64,000 nucleotides of DNA from positions 21,631,001 to 21,695,000 of the forward strand of contig NC_079875.1 in the NCBI RefSeq assembly GCF_029227915.1. The letters are read 5' to 3'. This document shows, one piece after another, positions 59,790 through 64,000 of the stretch; position 1 is the stretch's first letter, and every line of letters starts with the position of its first letter. Below the pieces are notes generated by a model. It saw nothing but the letters and a program-made list of their open reading frames with translations. It did no database searches and was not told the origin of the DNA. This DNA is from Hydractinia symbiolongicarpus. Taxonomy: Eukaryota > Cnidaria > Hydrozoa > Anthoathecata > Hydractiniidae. Both the position numbers and the translations under genes were made by a program.

Positions 59790-60413
59790 TTAAAGTTTTT
59801 TCAATAGTTCATCCTTCGCTTCTTCACGCCCCTTCGCTTCAAGCTGCTGTCGTTCCCTATCATTGATTGAGTTTACGATCTTTCGCGTTCGTTGACGTAT
59901 CTGCTCCTTGAGCATCATATACTTGCTCTTTTCCTGCATAATCAAGCTGAACTCATAGTCGCTGATCACCCCATTTTCCACTGCCTCGCTAATGAGATCG
60001 ACAACAGAGTTGAGCTTAGTCTCTGCTAGTAGCCTGATGCCCTCGTGCTTTTTACTCTTGACACCTAGCCTCTTCCCCGCATTCCGCAGGCCCGCTTGCC
60101 CCAACCCTACGGCGATCGTGATACCACCCATTGCCACGGCTAGTGGTACCCTGATCCCGGATAGCATGCTACCAATACCAACACCACTGGTTATTACACT
60201 TACAGCGAGTAACCCATGATTAGTGGATCTAACCCACGTACCATGCATTTTGAACTTTTTAGCGAGCTTGCCCCGCTCTTTAATCTCGCTACGTAGGTAC
60301 TGCTCGACTTCTTCGAGTTTGCCGAGTCTGTAGACTTGTGAAGTGTCCTGCTCCTCCGTGCCATCGGGAGGTGCAGAAGGTAAGCTCGGATAAAGCTTAG
60401 CAATCTCGGTCAT
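59790..60413 (-). CDS. Putative viral membrane protein with coiled coil
   Basis: The 207-residue frame has a Pro-rich N-terminus, a charged coiled-coil-like stretch (VEQYLRSEIKERGKLAKKF), two hydrophobic segments at about residues 70-110 (GLLAVSVITSGVGIG, VAMGGITIAVGLG), then a long charged helical tail. Similar proteins recur beside capsid genes in cnidarian Polinton-like elements, by my recollection; their role is unknown. The frame is intact and its start lies 2 bases from the end of the next gene on the same strand, as in a compact viral cluster. Confidence 0.6.
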   Translation of the reverse strand: MTEIAKLYPSLPSAPPDGTEEQDTSQVYRLGKLEEVEQYLRSEIKERGKLAKKFKMHGTWVRSTNHGLLAVSVITSGVGIGSMLSGIRVPLAVAMGGITIAVGLGQAGLRNAGKRLGVKSKKHEGIRLLAETKLNSVVDLISEAVENGVISDYEFSLIMQEKSKYMMLKEQIRQRTRKIVNSINDRERQQLEAKGREEAKDELLKKL

Positions 60414-60414
60414 T

Positions 60415-60996
60415 TTATTCTATAAGAATATGCATCGTTAGTCCCACGAGAGGGTTCTTTTCGTTTTGGTACTCGTCTATGAGCATAAACTCTAACCTGT
60501 CTGTTGATCCTTTAAGGGGAAGGTACACGGGGTTATCGAAACTCCAGGTAAGCATGTCTCCCCAAGCGTTTAGTTCTTTGATAGGACGAAGGGCTAGTAT
60601 ATTGGATTTCTCACCATTTAAAAGAGAATAATCCGGATCCAACTAGTTACACGTGAGTCTAAGCCGCTGGTGAACGTCGGTCTTGTAGCGGCTGTCATGG
60701 TCGCCCTCTGTGAACAGTACCTTGGCATCAGCCCCATAACCCATAAGGTCCTGCAGTGATTGATCAATTAGCACACTGTACCCCTTGTTAACCCGGAATC
60801 TGCAGACTCAGTTCCTGAGCACAAAGAGCTTGATCTTGTCCCCAGATTGGCTGTTGACTATGGCCGCAAGATCCTCGATTTAATATAGACCCTGCTCAAT
60901 CAAGATGAGGACTTCCAACGGCCCGGTATTCATCTTGGCCCCCGCTTTATAGATGTTGAACTCGCTCTTATTGAACAGGTGAACTTTGCTTGTCAT
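60415..60996 (-). pseudogene. Putative minor capsid (penton-like) protein of Polinton/adintovirus type, broken
   Basis: On the - strand coding starts at ATG 60996. The first segment runs to a stop at 60880, a middle stretch (about 60650-60880) shows further breaks including a TGA near 60805, and the last segment (60642-60415) is open to the natural end. The overall length of about 190 codons, beta-rich character and position next to other capsid-type genes fit a single-jelly-roll penton-like protein. Assignment is from recollection of cnidarian relatives and is tentative. Confidence 0.5.
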
Positions 60997-61640
60997 TGTG
61001 CAAGCACCGCCTTGGGCATCTCCGCCAAACACTTGAAAGGCTCCGTACCCCTCATCAACTCCATCTTCAAATTCCACGTGTATTACCACATGCGTCGCAT
61101 CCTGGCGAGAATGAAGGTACACATGCCATACGACGATGGGTTCTCGCAATACGAGAACCCTTACTCCACCTCTGGATATGCGCAAGTTTGTAGAGAATAT
61201 GGTGCAGATGCCAATGCTTTGTACAAGTTCAAGGCCATCAGCTCCTCTCCCACCAATGTAGATGGTGGCCGCAAGTAGCCGGCGATTGGGCCAAGTTTAT
61301 CATGCCTACCAGCCAAGGCTTGACATCGGAAGGTCTGACAAAGCTTAGCGAGAGTATTCGCGTCTACGTGGTCTTGATACTAGGGTCTCAGGCCGACGCC
61401 AAAGCATCCCTTATAGGCTCTGACGCTGACAACTTCACAGCGAGACAGATACTCCTGCAGAAATTCGAGGCCATGGTACAACATGAGGAGAACGTAGGTC
61501 AAGACATCACCGAGTTTCAAAAGGTGCTCCAATATGCTAGGACTCCAGTGAACTTTGCCGTAATGCACCACGTGTACATGTTACCATCCGATATGAACCT
61601 GCGCATTGGTAAAATTATGGGGTACAACAACAACATCTAG
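60990..61640 (+). pseudogene. Polinton-type conserved protein of unknown function, broken
   Basis: Two open segments on the + strand (to 61278, then 61302-61640) appear to be parts of one gene diverging from the minor-capsid-like gene. Characteristic words are FHVYYHMRRILARMK, MPYDDGFSQYENPY, LTKLSESIRVYV and YMLPSDMNLRIGKIMGYNNN. At least one stop or frameshift lies at about 61276-61302, and the end at 61640 may be premature because the frame stays coding-like beyond it. I recall this family from Polinton-like elements in cnidarians; its role is unknown. Confidence 0.5.
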
Positions 61641-61805
61641 ATCGCGCCCGATCAACCTAAACAACAAGCCTGCTACTGGAACCGCGTTCCGCGTTGCTGC
61701 TGCGCAGCCCCGGGGTTTAAAACCCACCAGGTCACCACCTCGGCAAGAAATTGTAAGAGGTGGTGCCACCCCTGATGAAGACACTCACTAGACTCTCAAC
61801 GATCC

Positions 61806-63143
61806 TTACCACACTTCCTCCCGACATAGGCCACGACGAACGACAGCAGCGACCGCCATGTACAAGTGCTTGGCTGCAAATTCGACGAATCTGGCCGCAA
61901 CTCTGAAAAAGGACGACACCACGCCGCCAATGATCCCTGGTAAAGCGGCACCCGCTTTTCCGGCTAGATAGAATTTCCCGAGTCTTTCCAGCTGCTTTTG
62001 TACAAAGCCTTTCCCACCCCCAGCGGCATCTCCTCCGGCGGCACCTGCTCCTCCTCCAATGACGGCGAGCACAATGGTGGATACGAGCAAGCCAACGGCG
62101 GAAACGATGCTCGCGATAGTCAAGCCTTGTTCCTTGAACAAGATCTTGAGCTTTTCCAGCAGTGATGTGTCATCCCCAGCGATCTTCATCAGAGTGTCTT
62201 TGATTTGATTCAGTTGGCTCTGAATCACGGAGGACAATACACCGTGTTGCTCTCGTATGGCTTTTTTTTCATCCCCCAGTTTCTTTAACTCTTCCCTAGC
62301 CAAGGCTATATTTCCTTCCTCAATCTTTATCTGTTCCTTGGTTATTCCAGGCGTCTTCTTCTTCTTTCTCTCGAGCCTCTCCAACTTTTTTTGCACTCTC
62401 TCTCACGAGTATTTTGCTTTCCAGCATCCTCAGCTGACCCCGGATCGTTTGAATCCCGCGGTCGAGCCCCTTCTCTCGCGATCCGTGAAGATCTCGGGTC
62501 CTCCAAACGAAGTATCTTCGATTAAGCTCTTCGTCTCGTCGAGTACTTTCCCGAGCAGTGGCTCCATCTCGATAGTGTCACCCTTTTGCTTGATCTGCTC
62601 CATATCGTTCAAGATCCTCCCGGCCGTTGCCGCGATAGGTTTAATATAGCCTTCGAACCCCATACGCCCCAAGCGATTCATGGGTCGTAGCCCCCTCAGC
62701 AGCGTCGTGCCAATAATTCTAAATTTACCATTATTTTCCCTTGTGAGTCTTATACCATCGAATAAAAGCTGGTTATTGTACAGCTTAAACTCATCGTAAG
62801 GTATCGCATCTAACTTTTGCACCATATTCAACCCCACCGCAAGATGTTTGTAAAAACTAACAACCTTCAACCTTTTCACCCTTTCCCATTGACTTAGCGT
62901 GGTGTCGTCTCCTTCTTTCTCCAGCAAACTTTGCAACCATTCCGGTTGACCTAGCGTGGTGTCTGTCTCAGTCGCTTCTGTCCCACTCGCTTAGGGCTCA
63001 GTGCTGGACCCTTGAATGTCCTCAGGCTGATCTTCTAGCGGCTACACGGGGGTAAGGATCTCCTTGAGCTCAATGTTCTCTTCATCTCCGCGGTCAATGT
63101 CTGGAATACCTTTAAAAGCTCCTTCATCTGGATTAATCGACAT
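61806..63143 (-). pseudogene. Polinton-type membrane/coiled-coil protein, broken
   Basis: On the - strand coding starts at ATG 63143. A stop interrupts near 63041, and open segments follow at 62936-62430 and 62396-61806, with a frame change between them. The C-terminal segment has a Lys/Glu-rich coiled coil (KKLERLERKKKK...), then a hydrophobic stretch (IASIVSAVGLLVSTIVLAVI) and Gly/Ala-rich sequence. It has the layout of a virion membrane-associated protein. Exact role unknown; several lesions show it is not functional here. Confidence 0.5.
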
Positions 63144-63169
63144 TTATTCAACGAAAATCAGCTACTAAT

Positions 63170-64000
63170 AAACATGTACGGAGCTGAGCTTGATCCATAT
63201 GCAGAAACGAGGACTATGCGAAAGTTCGCACACACCCAGCACAATCAACCAAAATGAAGACCTAATGTTGAAATTCCCAACATGGGCATGAATAATGTTA
63301 TTTGCCCCGGCTCCCTCAAGCTCCTTTTTGACCTTGAACTCACGACCTCTGGTTGCCCAAATTTGAGCGCGAAAACGACTTGGTACTGGAGGGGATTGGC
63401 GAGTCGGATGGTGCAACTAGACAACTCCAAGTGAAATCTACGGCAAAAACGGGAAATGATGAAGAGAAGGCCATCACGAAGGCGTGCGGCAACACCTTTT
63501 GCATACCCCTGGGCAAAATGTTTGAGTTGACGAGAGACTTGCCATTCTATCAAACGGGCCTTCACGATAGACTGCAGTTTGTGTTGCATTTTGCACCATA
63601 TAGCGCAGTCATCAAAGCTAAAGGCACACCCGTGTCAGGCTCTACAGCAGCTAAGCCCGCGGATGCAACTTACAAAATTACCAATATTGCGCTGGAATTT
63701 GACAAGGTATACCACGAAGGCCTGGCAAGTGGCATTGTATCGAGGTATTTGAGGCTAGCGCTGCCGTATGAGCGTGTACTCCGCCGCAAGGTGGTGAAAA
63801 TGCAAAAGGCGGATACCAGTTACAATCTCCAAATTGATACACCAGCAAGGTCTTTAAAGGGTGTGCTGCTACTATTTCAAGACCCTGCCAAAGTGAAGCC
63901 ATACTCTGGCGTAAACGAGACGTTCTACAATCCCAAGATTGAGAGGATTGCGATAACTGTGGAAGGTCAACCGACCGAACTATACAGTCACACCATGCTA
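63170..64000 (+). pseudogene. Major capsid protein-like gene (double-jelly-roll type), broken and cut by the window edge
   Basis: Plus-strand coding runs from about 63170 to the right edge. The N-terminal part has a stop near 63270 and at least two frame changes before about 63440; from about 63440 to the edge one frame is open. That frame carries the words LPFYQTGLHDRLQF, IALEFDKVYHEGLA, LKGVLLLFQDP and YNPKIERIAITVEG, which match the style of Polinton/adintovirus hexon-like capsid proteins in cnidarians. The remaining C-terminus lies outside the window. It indicates an integrated virus or virus-like transposon. Confidence 0.65.

Noticed and set aside
1-64000. CRISPR arrays, operons, bacterial promoters
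   Set aside because: The window is eukaryotic; the direct repeats seen are microsatellites, minisatellites or transposon parts.

Overview
This 64 kb window is animal nuclear DNA: AT-rich, with spliced genes, long introns, many simple repeats and dense transposons. The mix of transposons and the relics of a Polinton/adintovirus-type virus point to a cnidarian, most likely a hydrozoan. That placement is inference from gene and element families, not from a marker gene.

Three host genes can be read. (1) A chromodomain plus AT-hook plus seven C2H2 zinc-finger protein on the + strand (2191-4683; its first exon or exons are not found). (2) A complete Homer scaffold gene on the - strand (20037-29736): nine coding exons with consistent phases, 361 aa, an N-terminal EVH1 domain and a C-terminal coiled coil. 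(3) A ZNF608/ZNF609/scribbler-type gene on the + strand (39673-45713): eight coding exons with consistent phases, about 1276 aa, followed by a poly(A) signal.

The rest is mostly mobile DNA. From left to right: the 3' end of a LINE (1-198); a 60-bp minisatellite; a 1.37-kb MITE (5347-6716); a 160-bp foldback element (7821-7981); a TIR-bounded element (8307-11949) with a broken IS3EU-like DDE transposase on one strand and a broken HECT-domain gene on the other, both starting with the same type of zinc ribbon; an RT-deleted LINE with PHD finger, endonuclease and a 2A-like motif (12305-14690); several MITEs; a tRNA-derived SINE family (31281-31642 and three copies at 36525-37417); a pogo/Tigger relic (31734-32461); a RecQ-like helicase relic (46190-47686); and a hAT element with well-preserved termini (50488-55454). 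The hAT gene encodes an OTU-protease-like domain fused to a TTF-finger hAT transposase. A TTAA-flanked 1-kb element (55747-56758) follows.

The right edge (about 58.7-64.0 kb) is visibly GC-richer and holds a decayed block of virus-derived genes of Polinton/adintovirus type: a major capsid-like gene, a minor capsid-like gene, membrane proteins, a SAP-domain protein and conserved proteins of unknown role. Most carry stops or frameshifts, and the block runs off the window.

The most noteworthy systems are the apparently intact OTU-hAT element, the DDE/HECT element with matching zinc ribbons on both proteins, and the chromodomain/zinc-finger gene.
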